Notes under the pieces: generated by a model
Database searches by the model: none
The model's input: only the letters and a program-made list of their open reading frames with translations
What the model was told of the DNA's origin: nothing
NCBI GenBank assembly: GCA_051877515.1
Contig: JBJEIY010000050.1
Location: forward strand, 132,308-196,307
Source: XBB1006 sp051877515
Lineage (GTDB): Bacteria > Bacillota > Clostridia > Lachnospirales > Lachnospiraceae
Length of the DNA stretch: 64,000 bases
Direction: 5' to 3'
Part shown: positions 52,689 to 62,726 of the stretch, piece by piece
How the letters are laid out: every line of letters begins with the position of its first letter
Position numbering within the stretch: position 1 is the first letter of the stretch
Position numbers and translations under genes: made by a program

Positions 52689-53773
52689 TCGTAAAATCGG
52701 TACAGCTATGTGATTATCGAAATTATGAATCCTTGAGTTTAAACTTTGATTCCGGTGTCAATATTCTATATGGAGATAATGCACAAGGAAAAACCAATGT
52801 ATTAGAATCCATTTATATGAGTGGAACTACAAAATCCCATAAAGGAAGCAAGGATAAAGAAACCATCCGGTTTGGAAAAGAAGAAGCTCATATCAGAACC
52901 ATTGTTTGTAAAAATGATCAGGAATACCGGATTGATATGCATATTAAAAAGCATAAAGCAAAGGGAATTGCCATTAATCAGGTACCAATTAAAAGAGCCT
53001 CTGATCTGTTTGGTATTTTAAATGTTATCTTCTTTTCTCCTGAGGATTTAAATATTATTAAAGATGGTCCTTCAGAAAGAAGAAGATTTCTTGATATGGA
53101 ATTATGTCAGTTAGATAAAATCTATTTACATAATTTATCAAAGTATAATAAGGTTTTAAATCAAAGAAATAAATTGCTGAAGGAAATGTATCATGATACC
53201 CAGCTTCGTTCCACTCTTGATATATGGGACCAGCAGCTGATCACATACGGAACCAGGATCATACAAAGAAGAAGAGAGTTTATTGAAGAGTTAAATTCTA
53301 TCATATTCACCATACATAAACAGTTGTCCGGAAATACGGAAGAACTTACATTGGTTTATGAACCGGATTGTTCTGATCTTTATTTTTCACAGAAACTCTG
53401 TGAGGCAAGGGAAAAAGATGAAAGATTCGGCTCTACCAGTGTGGGTCCTCACAGGGATGATATTGCTTTTCAGATCAGTAATGTCGATATTCGAAAATTT
53501 GGTTCCCAGGGTCAGCAAAGAACTGCAGCATTATCACTAAAGCTGTCAGAAATAGAACTGGTTAAGAGAATCATACATGATGAACCGGTATTACTTCTTG
53601 ATGATGTTTTATCAGAACTTGATAGTAACAGACAAAATCAGTTATTAAATAATCTATCCACAACACAAACAATCCTGACATGTACAGGCTTAGATGAATT
53701 TATAAAAAACCGATTAAAAGTAGATAAGGTATTCCATGTGGTAAATGGAATTATAACAGAATCGAATCAGTAA
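52685..53773 (+). CDS. recF: DNA replication and repair protein RecF
   Basis: A 362-residue SMC-like ATPase. It has YGDNAQGKTNVLESIY (Walker A), GPSERRRFLDMEL and VLLLDDVLSELD (Walker B). GSQGQQRTAALSLKLSEIEL is the signature motif. It loads RecA at gaps. Coupled to the S4 gene. Confidence 0.96.
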   Translation: MIVKSVQLCDYRNYESLSLNFDSGVNILYGDNAQGKTNVLESIYMSGTTKSHKGSKDKETIRFGKEEAHIRTIVCKNDQEYRIDMHIKKHKAKGIAINQVPIKRASDLFGILNVIFFSPEDLNIIKDGPSERRRFLDMELCQLDKIYLHNLSKYNKVLNQRNKLLKEMYHDTQLRSTLDIWDQQLITYGTRIIQRRREFIEELNSIIFTIHKQLSGNTEELTLVYEPDCSDLYFSQKLCEAREKDERFGSTSVGPHRDDIAFQISNVDIRKFGSQGQQRTAALSLKLSEIELVKRIIHDEPVLLLDDVLSELDSNRQNQLLNNLSTTQTILTCTGLDEFIKNRLKVDKVFHVVNGIITESNQ

Positions 53774-53787
53774 ATTAGGAGGCTTTT

Positions 53788-55704
53788 ATGAGCGTAGATT
53801 ACGGAGCAGATCAAATTCAAATATTAGAAGGATTAGAGGCAGTTCGTAAACGTCCCGGTATGTATATTGGATCAACTTCTTTAAGAGGTTTGCATCACCT
53901 GGTATATGAAATTGTTGATAATGCAGTAGATGAAGCATTAGGTGGATTCTGTAATAATATTACAGTCACCATAAATCAGGATAATTCCATTACTGTAATT
54001 GATGATGGTCGTGGTATTCCGGTAGGAATTAATGCAAAAACCGGAAGACCGGCAGTAGAAGTGGTATTTACAGTACTTCATGCAGGTGGAAAATTTGGTG
54101 GTGGAGGATACAAAGTATCCGGAGGACTCCATGGAGTTGGAGCATCGGTTGTAAATGCATTATCTACCTGGTTGGAAGTAAAGGTATATAGTGAAGAAAA
54201 AATCTATCAGCAAAGATATGAACGGGGAGCCATTATCTATGATTTGAAAGTTGTAGGAGACTGCCCGGCTGATAAGCATGGAACAGAAATCACATTTTTA
54301 CCGGATCCCGATATTTTTGAAGAAACCGTTTTTGAATACGATACATTAAAAACCCGTCTTCGTGAAACAGCATTTCTAACAAAAAATCTCAGGATCACTT
54401 TGCGTGATATGCGAAGAGAGGAGCCTGTGGAAGATACTTTTCATTATGAAGGCGGAATAAAAGAATTTGTCAGCTATCAGAATAAATCCAAGGAAGTATT
54501 ATATCCGGAAATCATCTACTGTGAAGGTAAGAAAGATAATGTCTATGTAGAAGTAGCTATGCAGCATAATGATTCTTATAATGAGATGACACTTGGATTT
54601 GTTAATAATATCATTACACCCGAAGGCGGTACCCATGTTTCCGGATTTAAAAATGCGCTTACCAAAACAATCAATGATTATGCAAGAGCGAACAAATTAT
54701 TAAAAGATTCAGAACCAAATCTTTCCGGTGAAGATATCCGGGAAGGTTTAACAACAATTATCAGCATTAAAATCGAAGATCCCCAGTTTGAGGGACAAAC
54801 TAAGCAGAAACTTGGAAATTCTGAAGCAAGGGGAGCAGTAGACAGTATTGTCAGTGAACAGCTGACTTACTTCCTGGAGCAGAATCCATCTGTTGCCAAA
54901 ACGATTTGCGAAAAATCAGTTTTGGCCCAGAGGGCGAGAGATGCAGCCCGCAAGGCAAGAGATTTGACCAGAAGGAAAACTGCTTTGGAAGGTATGTCAC
55001 TTCCGGGAAAATTAGCCGATTGTTCTGATAAAAATCCGGATAATTGTGAAATCTTCATTGTGGAGGGAGATTCTGCGGGTGGTTCTGCAAAGACTGCAAG
55101 AAGTCGTGCAACCCAGGCAATTTTACCTCTTCGTGGAAAAATCCTGAATGTGGAAAAAGCAAGATTAGATAAAATTTACGCCAACGCAGAGATTAAGGCA
55201 ATGATTACTGCTTTTGGAACAGGTATCCATGATGATTTTGATATTACCAAGTTGCGATATAATAAGATTATTATTATGACGGATGCCGATGTTGACGGTG
55301 CTCATATCAGTACTCTGATGTTAACATTTTTATATCGGTTTATGCCGGAATTAATTAAAACAGGACATGTATATCTGGCTCAGCCGCCATTATACAAAAT
55401 CGAAAAGAATAAAAATGTCTGGTATGCTTACAGTGATGAGGAATTGAATAAAATCCTTACTGAAATAGGACGTGACGGAAATAATAAGATCCAGCGCTAT
55501 AAAGGTCTTGGAGAAATGGATGCAGAGCAGTTATGGGAAACAACCATGGATCCGGAGCGACGGATACTTCGAAAAGTAATGATCGATAATGAAGCAGAAT
55601 CTGAGGTAGATCTTACTTTTAATACACTTATGGGTGATAAGGTAGAACCCCGTCGTGATTTTATTGAAGCAAATGCAAAATATGTACAGAATCTGGATAT
55701 TTAA
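53788..55704 (+). CDS. gyrB: DNA gyrase subunit B
   Basis: A 638-residue GyrB. The GHKL ATPase has VDNAVDEALGG and GRGIPVG. The Toprim domain has EGDSAGGSAK and MTDADVDGAHI, and the C-terminus is YVQNLDI. AGGAGG precedes the ATG. It lies 15 bases after recF. Confidence 0.98.
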   Translation: MSVDYGADQIQILEGLEAVRKRPGMYIGSTSLRGLHHLVYEIVDNAVDEALGGFCNNITVTINQDNSITVIDDGRGIPVGINAKTGRPAVEVVFTVLHAGGKFGGGGYKVSGGLHGVGASVVNALSTWLEVKVYSEEKIYQQRYERGAIIYDLKVVGDCPADKHGTEITFLPDPDIFEETVFEYDTLKTRLRETAFLTKNLRITLRDMRREEPVEDTFHYEGGIKEFVSYQNKSKEVLYPEIIYCEGKKDNVYVEVAMQHNDSYNEMTLGFVNNIITPEGGTHVSGFKNALTKTINDYARANKLLKDSEPNLSGEDIREGLTTIISIKIEDPQFEGQTKQKLGNSEARGAVDSIVSEQLTYFLEQNPSVAKTICEKSVLAQRARDAARKARDLTRRKTALEGMSLPGKLADCSDKNPDNCEIFIVEGDSAGGSAKTARSRATQAILPLRGKILNVEKARLDKIYANAEIKAMITAFGTGIHDDFDITKLRYNKIIIMTDADVDGAHISTLMLTFLYRFMPELIKTGHVYLAQPPLYKIEKNKNVWYAYSDEELNKILTEIGRDGNNKIQRYKGLGEMDAEQLWETTMDPERRILRKVMIDNEAESEVDLTFNTLMGDKVEPRRDFIEANAKYVQNLDI

Positions 55705-55730
55705 TGGTAGTAGTTTAAGGAGATAAAGAA

Positions 55731-58256
55731 ATGGAAGATAATATTTTTGATAAAATTCATGAAGTGGATTTGAAAAAAACCATGGAAACATCTTATATAG
55801 ACTATGCCATGAGTGTAATCGCATCCCGTGCTCTTCCGGATGTTCGTGACGGATTAAAACCTGTTCAGAGAAGAGTACTTTACTCCATGATTGAGTTAAG
55901 TAACACCTACGATAAACCACATAGAAAATGTGCCCGTATTGTGGGAGATACCATGGGTAAATATCACCCACACGGAGACTCTTCCATCTATGGAGCACTT
56001 GTCAACCTGGCACAGGATTGGTCTACAAGATATCCACTGGTTGACGGACATGGAAATTTTGGTTCTGTAGACGGTGACGGCGCCGCTGCCATGCGATACA
56101 CAGAAGCCAGATTAAGTAAGATCTCCATGGAAATGCTTGCAGATATCAACAAGGATACTGTGGATTTCACACCGAACTTTGACGAGACAGAAAAAGAGCC
56201 GGTGGTATTACCTTCCAGATATCCGAATTTACTGGTTAACGGAACAACAGGTATCGCCGTTGGTATGGCAACCAATATGCCTCCCCATAATCTTAGGGAG
56301 GTAATTGATGCTGTAGTAAAAATAATCGATAACCGGGTTGAGGAAGACAGAGAAACAGAAATAGATGAAATCCTTGAGATTATTAAAGGACCTGATTTTC
56401 CTACCGGAGGAGAAATCCTGGGAACCAGGGGAATTGAAGAATCCTATCGTACCGGTCGTGGAAAAATCCGTGTTCGTGCCATTACCAATATTGAACCTAT
56501 GCAGAATGGCAAAAACCGTATTATAGTAACGGAACTTCCATATATGGTGAATAAAGCCCGCCTGATAGAAAAAATAGCAGAACTGGTACGTGATAAGAAG
56601 ATTTCCGGAATTACCGATCTGCGTGATGAATCCAACCGCCAGGGTATGCGTATCTGCATTGAATTAAGAAAAGACGTAAATCCAAATGTAATCTTAAATC
56701 AATTATATAAACACACCCAAATGCAGGATACATTTGGTGTGATCATGCTGGCTCTGGTTAATAACGAACCGAAAGTTTTAACGCTTCTTGAAATTTTACA
56801 GCATTACTTAAAGCATCAGGAAGAAGTAGTAACCCGAAGAACCAAATACGAATTAAATAAAGCGGAAGAAAGGGCACATATTCTGGAAGGATATCTCATT
56901 GCCCTTGATAATATTGATGAAGTAATTTCTATTATCCGTGGAAGTAAAACCACTCCGGAAGCAAAAGTCAAATTAATGGAGCGTTTCCAATTATCAGATG
57001 CCCAGGCTCAGGCCATTGTGGACATGAGACTTAAAACGCTGACCGGACTGGAACGGGAAAAGATCGAAAAAGAATATGCTGAGTTAAAACAGCTTATTGA
57101 ACATTTAAAAGAAATCCTTGCAGATGAGAAGGTACTTTTAAAAGTAATTAAAAAAGAGATCATCGAAATTTCTGATAAATATGGTGATGACAGAAGAACA
57201 ATCATCGGATTTGATGATTCAGAGATCTCCATGGAAGATATGATTCCAAAAGCGAATGCGGTAATCACAATGACGAAGTTAGGATATATCAAACGTATGA
57301 GTATTGAAAATTTCCGCAGTCAGAATCGTGGTGGTCGTGGAATCAAAGGTATGGAAACCATTGAAGATGATTATATTGCAGAATTAATGATGACAACCAC
57401 ACATCATTATCTTATGTTCTTTACAAATACCGGAAGGGTATATCGCATGAAAGCATATGAGATTCCGGAAGCAGGAAGGACAGCCAGAGGAACTGCCATC
57501 ATCAACCTTTTACAACTACAGCCGGGAGAAAAGATCACATCTGTAATTCCCATTGATGAATATGAAGATAATAAATTCTTATTTATGGTCACCAAAAATG
57601 GAATTGCAAAAAAGACTCCGCTTAAGGATTACTCTAATATCAGAAAAACCGGTTTAACAGCAATTAACCTACGTGATGATGACGAGTTGATCGAAGTACA
57701 GATCACGGATAATTCCAAAGACATTATCATGATTTCGAAATTCGGACAATGTATCCGTTATCATGAAACAGATGTAAGAAGCACCGGAAGAACTTCCATG
57801 GGTGTAATCGGTATGAGTCTGACAGATCTTGATGAAGTCGTTGCAATGCAGACAGATACCCAGGGTGAATCAATTCTTGTGGTTTCTGAAAAAGGTATCG
57901 GAAAACGTACGAAAGTAACCGAATTCTCACCTCAGAATCGTGGCGGAAAAGGAGTAAAGTGTTACAAGATCACGGAAAAAACCGGCAATCTTGTAGGTGC
58001 GAAATCCGTAAATCTGGAAGATGAGATTATGATGATCACTACAGAAGGAATCATTATTCGTATGAAGGTAGACGGAATTGCGGAATACGGACGTGTAACC
58101 TCCGGTGTTAAATTGATCAATCTGGATGAAGGAGTCAGTGTTGCATCTGTCGCAAAAGTAAAAGAAGATAAAAGCTTATATTCAGAAGAAGAAACCGAAG
58201 AAGCTACAAACCAGGAAATTGGCGAAGAAAACAGTCAGGAGACAGAAAATACGTAA
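55731..58256 (+). CDS. gyrA: DNA gyrase subunit A
   Basis: An 841-residue GyrA. The catalytic Tyr123 is in AAMRYTEARL. The QRDR is HPHGDSSIYGALVN. The GyrA-box QNRGGRG is in the C-terminal beta-pinwheel, and a second similar QNRGGKG lies later. The last 30 residues are Glu-rich. At the position equivalent to E. coli Asp87 there is Gly88, next to the usual Ser84. AAGGAG precedes the ATG. Confidence 0.98.
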   Translation: MEDNIFDKIHEVDLKKTMETSYIDYAMSVIASRALPDVRDGLKPVQRRVLYSMIELSNTYDKPHRKCARIVGDTMGKYHPHGDSSIYGALVNLAQDWSTRYPLVDGHGNFGSVDGDGAAAMRYTEARLSKISMEMLADINKDTVDFTPNFDETEKEPVVLPSRYPNLLVNGTTGIAVGMATNMPPHNLREVIDAVVKIIDNRVEEDRETEIDEILEIIKGPDFPTGGEILGTRGIEESYRTGRGKIRVRAITNIEPMQNGKNRIIVTELPYMVNKARLIEKIAELVRDKKISGITDLRDESNRQGMRICIELRKDVNPNVILNQLYKHTQMQDTFGVIMLALVNNEPKVLTLLEILQHYLKHQEEVVTRRTKYELNKAEERAHILEGYLIALDNIDEVISIIRGSKTTPEAKVKLMERFQLSDAQAQAIVDMRLKTLTGLEREKIEKEYAELKQLIEHLKEILADEKVLLKVIKKEIIEISDKYGDDRRTIIGFDDSEISMEDMIPKANAVITMTKLGYIKRMSIENFRSQNRGGRGIKGMETIEDDYIAELMMTTTHHYLMFFTNTGRVYRMKAYEIPEAGRTARGTAIINLLQLQPGEKITSVIPIDEYEDNKFLFMVTKNGIAKKTPLKDYSNIRKTGLTAINLRDDDELIEVQITDNSKDIIMISKFGQCIRYHETDVRSTGRTSMGVIGMSLTDLDEVVAMQTDTQGESILVVSEKGIGKRTKVTEFSPQNRGGKGVKCYKITEKTGNLVGAKSVNLEDEIMMITTEGIIIRMKVDGIAEYGRVTSGVKLINLDEGVSVASVAKVKEDKSLYSEEETEEATNQEIGEENSQETENT

Positions 58257-58266
58257 GGAGTAAAGA

Positions 58267-59160
58267 ATGTCGGAATATTTTATACAGGGTTTTCAATCTT
58301 TTTATGAAGTGGTATGGGTCTTTCTTGTCTATGCCTTTCTTGGATGGTGTACGGAAGTATCCTATGCAGCTTTAGATACAGGACGATTTGTAAACCGGGG
58401 ATTTTTAAATGGACCGGTATGTCCTATTTATGGGTGTGGGGTAGTAATTGTAGTATCCTTATTGACACCACTAAAAGAAAACCTTGCGATTCTCTTTATT
58501 GGTTCCGTGATTTTGACAACCTTATTGGAATTATTGGTGGGATGGGGTTTGGAGACCCTGTTTCATCATCATTGGTGGGATTATTCCATGTACCCATTTA
58601 ATTTTAAAGGATATATTTGCCTGAAGTTTTCGATTCTATGGGGTCTTGCCTGTACTTTTATCATGGATGTTTTTCATCCGTTTATCATGAAAATAATACG
58701 GATCATACCTCATATTGCCGGGGTTGTGATCCTGATCGTGTTAATGATCCTGTTCATTGCAGATTGTATTATTACAGTTTCTACTGTTTTGAAGTTTAAT
58801 AAACGACTTCGTTTACTGGAAGATTTGCAGCAGCAGCTGGATCGTATGTCTGACGGGATCGGTAAACAGATTTACAAAAATACCACTGAGGTGATAGAAA
58901 TCACCGATAAGGTCAAAGAAGATTTTTCCGAACGTAAGGAAGAATTTACTTCCGGTATGGATGAACACAGACAGGCCATGGAAGAAAAAAGCAAAGAATT
59001 AATGAAAAAATACCAGGAAGTTTTACAGGAGCGTGCGTTCTTCCAGAATCGTCTTATGAAAGCATTTCCAAATATGAAATCAAATACTTTTAAGATTTCA
59101 TTGGAAAAATTAAAAGACGCAAAAGGAATTTTTCCTAAACGGAATTTTCCCAGAAAGTAA
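58267..59160 (+). CDS. Putative ABC-transporter permease-like membrane protein (CmpB family)
   Basis: A 297-residue protein of the CmpB-type family (PF06541). It has about four to five membrane helices in residues 15-175, with FLGWCTEVSYAALDTGRFVNRGF and GPVCPIYGCG as signatures. A charged coiled-coil tail follows (about 178-275), which the family often lacks or varies. No ATPase gene is nearby, so the transporter label is nominal. It starts 10 bases after gyrA. Confidence 0.8.
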   Translation: MSEYFIQGFQSFYEVVWVFLVYAFLGWCTEVSYAALDTGRFVNRGFLNGPVCPIYGCGVVIVVSLLTPLKENLAILFIGSVILTTLLELLVGWGLETLFHHHWWDYSMYPFNFKGYICLKFSILWGLACTFIMDVFHPFIMKIIRIIPHIAGVVILIVLMILFIADCIITVSTVLKFNKRLRLLEDLQQQLDRMSDGIGKQIYKNTTEVIEITDKVKEDFSERKEEFTSGMDEHRQAMEEKSKELMKKYQEVLQERAFFQNRLMKAFPNMKSNTFKISLEKLKDAKGIFPKRNFPRK

Positions 59161-59171
59161 AAGAAAAACAG

Positions 59172-59200
59172 TTGACAAGAAATCTATCCTTTAGTATAAT
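59172..59200 (+). promoter_or_regulatory. Promoter of tRNA-Ser
   Basis: TTGACA (59172-59177), 17 bp, TATAAT (59195-59200): full consensus, 51 bases before the tRNA. Confidence 0.92.
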
Positions 59201-59250
59201 GAATTTTGCGTTACGACGCGAACAGAATACAAAAGATGAATTCGGAATTT

Positions 59251-59338
59251 GGAGAAGTACTCAAGAGGCCGAAGAGGTGCCCCTGCTAAGGGTATAGGTC
59301 GGGTGACCGGCGCGAGGGTTCAAATCCCTCCTTCTCCG
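59251..59338 (+). tRNA. tRNA-Ser (anticodon GCU)
   Basis: An 88-nt class II tRNA with a long variable arm. The acceptor is GGAGAAG/CTTCTCC, the anticodon loop CTGCTAA, and the T loop TTCAAAT. The discriminator is G. CCA is not encoded. Confidence 0.97.
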
Positions 59339-59340
59339 CT

Positions 59341-59375
59341 AAAAAGCCAGTAACTTTGTGTTGCTGGCTTTTTTG
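59341..59375 (+). terminator. Terminator after tRNA-Ser
   Basis: AGCCAGTAAC pairs with GTTGCTGGCT over 10 pairs with a 5-nt loop, then TTTTT. Confidence 0.9.
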
Positions 59376-59434
59376 TATACAATCTGATATACTGGGGATG
59401 TAGAAGAATAAACAAAAGAATTGGAGGTTTTAGA

Positions 59435-60784
59435 ATGAAGCTTGAGGGCAAATCCCTGAAGAGCGATTTTCTACGTTTTATCATTCCGTCCCTGGTGGCA
59501 CAATGGGTCTACGCATTTTACACCATGATCGACGGACTGTTTGTTGCAAGAGGTGTATCGGAAATGGCGCTTTCCGCCGTGAACATTGCCATGCCTTTTG
59601 TAACCTTTATTTTTTCTGTAGCACTGACATTTTCTGTGGGATCATCCACAATCATTGCAATTTATCTGGGTGAAGGTAATAAGAAAAAAGCACAGGAAGT
59701 ATTCACCCAGAATATTCTGACCGTAAGTATCGTTTCCATCCTGATCTCAATTTCCGTATTTTTTGGAGTGGAAAAATTAGCAGCCTTTCTGGGTTCCGGA
59801 TCAGAAACCCACGCAAATGTGTGTACTTACCTGGTAACCATTGCCATGTTCAGTATTTCTTTTATCATCTCCTATTCATTGGAAGTACTGATCAAAACCG
59901 ATGGATACCCCGTTAAGACTACCGTTATCGTAACACTGGGTTGTGTTTTAAACTGTATTCTGGACTTTCTGTTTGTGATCGTTTTGAAAAAAGGAGTCTG
60001 GGGAGCAGCGTTTGCCACCGGTTTATCCCAGTTTGTTGTTGTGCTGTTATATATGGTACATTTTCTGGGAAAAAAAACCAATATGAAGCTGGTACATTTC
60101 CGATTTGATATGAAACTATTGTTCCGCACCCTGCGGATCGGACTGGCTTCCGGAGTAACGGAATTTTCTGCAGGAATTGTTATTTTCCTGTTTAATCATT
60201 ATATAACGAAATATCTGGGAGAAGCCTTTATTGCCAGTTACACGGTAGTAAGCTATATCAGCACGATTGCCGTTATGTCTATGGCAGGTATTTCCCAGGG
60301 TATCCAGCCATTGGTAAGCTATTACTACGGCAAAAAGGTACAGGCAAAATGCAAAAAACTTCTACAATATGCCTTATTTGCCGGATCTATACTCTCTGTG
60401 ATATTTTTTGCAGCATCCTACCTGCTGGCGGAACCGCTTGCATCCATATTTATTTCAGAGGATCTTGTTTTATTGCGACAGGAAACTATCACAGCCTTTT
60501 ATGCTTTTTCCTGGTCTTTCCTACTGTGTGGGTATAACGTGATCCTGGGAGGTTATTTTACCTCCTTGGAATATCCGGTATCTGCTATGGTCATCTCCTT
60601 AGGACGGGGATTGGTTTTCGTGGCCATTTCCCTGATAATCTTAACTGCACTATTTGGAAAAGATGGGCTATGGTGGGCCAGTACCATGTCGGAAACTCTT
60701 TGCCTTATGTTGACCATCCTTCTTTATGTTCGGAATTTTAAATGGAAAAGGAAAGATGAGGAAAATGATGTTAAAGAGAGCTGA
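59435..60784 (+). CDS. MATE family efflux transporter 1
   Basis: A 449-residue multidrug and toxin extrusion protein with 12 predicted membrane helices. MIDGLFVARGVSEMALSAVNIAMP and GISQGIQPLVSYYYG are typical of this family. It exports cationic compounds using Na+ or H+. TTGGAGG precedes the ATG. Its 3' end overlaps the next gene. Confidence 0.92.
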   Translation: MKLEGKSLKSDFLRFIIPSLVAQWVYAFYTMIDGLFVARGVSEMALSAVNIAMPFVTFIFSVALTFSVGSSTIIAIYLGEGNKKKAQEVFTQNILTVSIVSILISISVFFGVEKLAAFLGSGSETHANVCTYLVTIAMFSISFIISYSLEVLIKTDGYPVKTTVIVTLGCVLNCILDFLFVIVLKKGVWGAAFATGLSQFVVVLLYMVHFLGKKTNMKLVHFRFDMKLLFRTLRIGLASGVTEFSAGIVIFLFNHYITKYLGEAFIASYTVVSYISTIAVMSMAGISQGIQPLVSYYYGKKVQAKCKKLLQYALFAGSILSVIFFAASYLLAEPLASIFISEDLVLLRQETITAFYAFSWSFLLCGYNVILGGYFTSLEYPVSAMVISLGRGLVFVAISLIILTALFGKDGLWWASTMSETLCLMLTILLYVRNFKWKRKDEENDVKES

Positions 60785-61289
60785 AAATAAAGATACATCA
60801 AAAATTGAAAATTATTATAGGTATGTGATTGACCATACTGAAAACATGGATAAATATTGCCGATGGATATACGGATTACATCCATCAGACGAAATGATAG
60901 AAGAATATATTACGAACGAGAGTATGTATTTTGCTGAAGAAGATGGAGAAATCATTGCGGCAGTAGCTGTAACATTTTTTCAGGATGAGGATTATCATCC
61001 TGTACCGTGGAATGTAGTAGCCAAAGATGATGAGGTTGCAGCGATCCATATCTTATGTACTCATCCCAAAAAGCAGAGAAGTGGTCTTGCAAAGAGAATT
61101 GTAAAAGAAATCATAGAAATGGCGAGAGCGAAACAAAGGAAGGCTGTTAGATTAGATGCAATATGTTGTAATGCACCGGCTCACAGATTGTATGAAGATT
61201 TAGGCTTTAAAAAGTGTGGAATCCAGAATTGGTATGCAAGCAATTTAGGATATATTGATTTTTATTTATATGAGTTCGTACTAGAATAA
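60765..61289 (+). CDS. GNAT family N-acetyltransferase
   Basis: A GNAT of about 174 residues. The acetyl-CoA loop is HPKKQRSGLAKRIVKE (motif A) and CNAPAHRLYEDLGFKKCG is motif B. The start is uncertain. ATG codons at 60756, 60765 and 60768 all overlap the end of the MATE gene, and AGGA favours 60765 or 60768. The longer frame to 60726 is unlikely. The substrate is unknown. Confidence 0.85.
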   Translation: MMLKRAENKDTSKIENYYRYVIDHTENMDKYCRWIYGLHPSDEMIEEYITNESMYFAEEDGEIIAAVAVTFFQDEDYHPVPWNVVAKDDEVAAIHILCTHPKKQRSGLAKRIVKEIIEMARAKQRKAVRLDAICCNAPAHRLYEDLGFKKCGIQNWYASNLGYIDFYLYEFVLE

Positions 61290-61394
61290 TATGAATTAAA
61301 TAAAAACACGGTGAATTTTGCAGATAGCACGAATTCAGAAGTATAGTGAATATTACATCTCTATAATGGAATCCTGTAGAGGAGAGATGTAATT

Positions 61395-62720
61395 ATGGAT
61401 ATGAAACAAATCAAAGATAATATACTTAAGTCTATTTTTTGGTTTTCGATACCAAGCATCATAGCAATGCTTTTTGAAACGGTAATCACAATAACGGATG
61501 GTTATTTCACCGGAAACTATGTAGGTGAAGATGCACTGGCCGCTATCAATCTGGGATTACCGATTCTTTATTTTTACTTGGGCATAGGACTATGCATAGG
61601 TGTTGGAGGGACAGTAATTTGCGGAAGAGCACTTGGAGCAAAAGACAGACTCAAAGCGTCCGAAGTTTTTTCGCAGACGGTTGTAACTGCTGCGATTATA
61701 TGTATATTAGCATCGATCATAATATCGGGGTTGTTTACTCCTATCCTAAAGATTTTGAGAGCTGGCGGGAATTTGTATGCTTATTTCATCGACTACTATA
61801 GAATCATGCTTTTCAATTACCCACTGATGATCATCGGAACCATATTGGGAATGATTATTCGTGTGGATGGAAAACCGCAGGTGTGCATGATTGTGAGTAT
61901 CATAAGCTGTATTCTGAATGCGATTCTTGATTATATCTTTGTGGGCAGATTAGCGATGGGGGTAGAGGGAAGTGCAATAGCTTCACTTATGGTACAGGTG
62001 ATTGCAGTAATTGTGCAGTTTATGTATTTCATCAGACCGTCATCGGGTATACGTTTTAGGTGTTACAAATTTGATAGGACAGTGAATAAAGAAACAATCT
62101 TTAATGGATCGTCAGAATTTATCGGAGAGATGGCAAGTGCGATATCAATGTTTGCATTCAATTATGTGTTGATGAAATATGTCGGAACAGAAGGAGTCGC
62201 CGCATTTACGATTCTTGGGTTTATTGTATACGGATACAGTATGATTGCCATCGGTTTCGGACAAGGATTGACGACTCTTGTAAGTATTTGCTGGGGCGCA
62301 AAGGAACTGAAAACAGCAATGCAGCTACGGATTATGACAAATAAAATTCTGTTTGTAATAGGTGCCACGTTTGCAGTATTCTTTATAATATCAGGAAGCA
62401 GATATGCAGTTATGTTCGGAGGTAGCAACAGTGTAAGTGATATGGTATCCGCAGGATTTCGATTTTATGCTGTAACATTTCTGATCATGGGATATGATGT
62501 GATAAATTCAATGTATTTTACCAGTTGTGGTGATGCTGTAAGTTCTGCAATCATATCGTCCCTGAGAGGAATTATTTTTCTTCTTGCATTTACATTTATT
62601 TTTCCTGCTTTATGGGGAATGACGGGAGTATGGATGGTTGCTCCGGCTACAGAAACTTTGACAGCGATTGTTTCAATATGGTTGATCAAGAAACAAAAGA
62701 AGAGGATGGAAAGCAGGTGA
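61395..62720 (+). CDS. MATE family efflux transporter 2
   Basis: A 441-residue MATE transporter with 12 predicted helices. TDGYFTGNYVGEDALAAINLGLP and GFGQGLTTLVSICWGAKE are typical. It is only distantly similar to the first MATE gene by eye. GAGAGATG precedes the ATG. It is in an operon with the AraC regulator 6 bases downstream. Confidence 0.92.
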   Translation: MDMKQIKDNILKSIFWFSIPSIIAMLFETVITITDGYFTGNYVGEDALAAINLGLPILYFYLGIGLCIGVGGTVICGRALGAKDRLKASEVFSQTVVTAAIICILASIIISGLFTPILKILRAGGNLYAYFIDYYRIMLFNYPLMIIGTILGMIIRVDGKPQVCMIVSIISCILNAILDYIFVGRLAMGVEGSAIASLMVQVIAVIVQFMYFIRPSSGIRFRCYKFDRTVNKETIFNGSSEFIGEMASAISMFAFNYVLMKYVGTEGVAAFTILGFIVYGYSMIAIGFGQGLTTLVSICWGAKELKTAMQLRIMTNKILFVIGATFAVFFIISGSRYAVMFGGSNSVSDMVSAGFRFYAVTFLIMGYDVINSMYFTSCGDAVSSAIISSLRGIIFLLAFTFIFPALWGMTGVWMVAPATETLTAIVSIWLIKKQKKRMESR

Positions 62721-62726
62721 TCGGAA

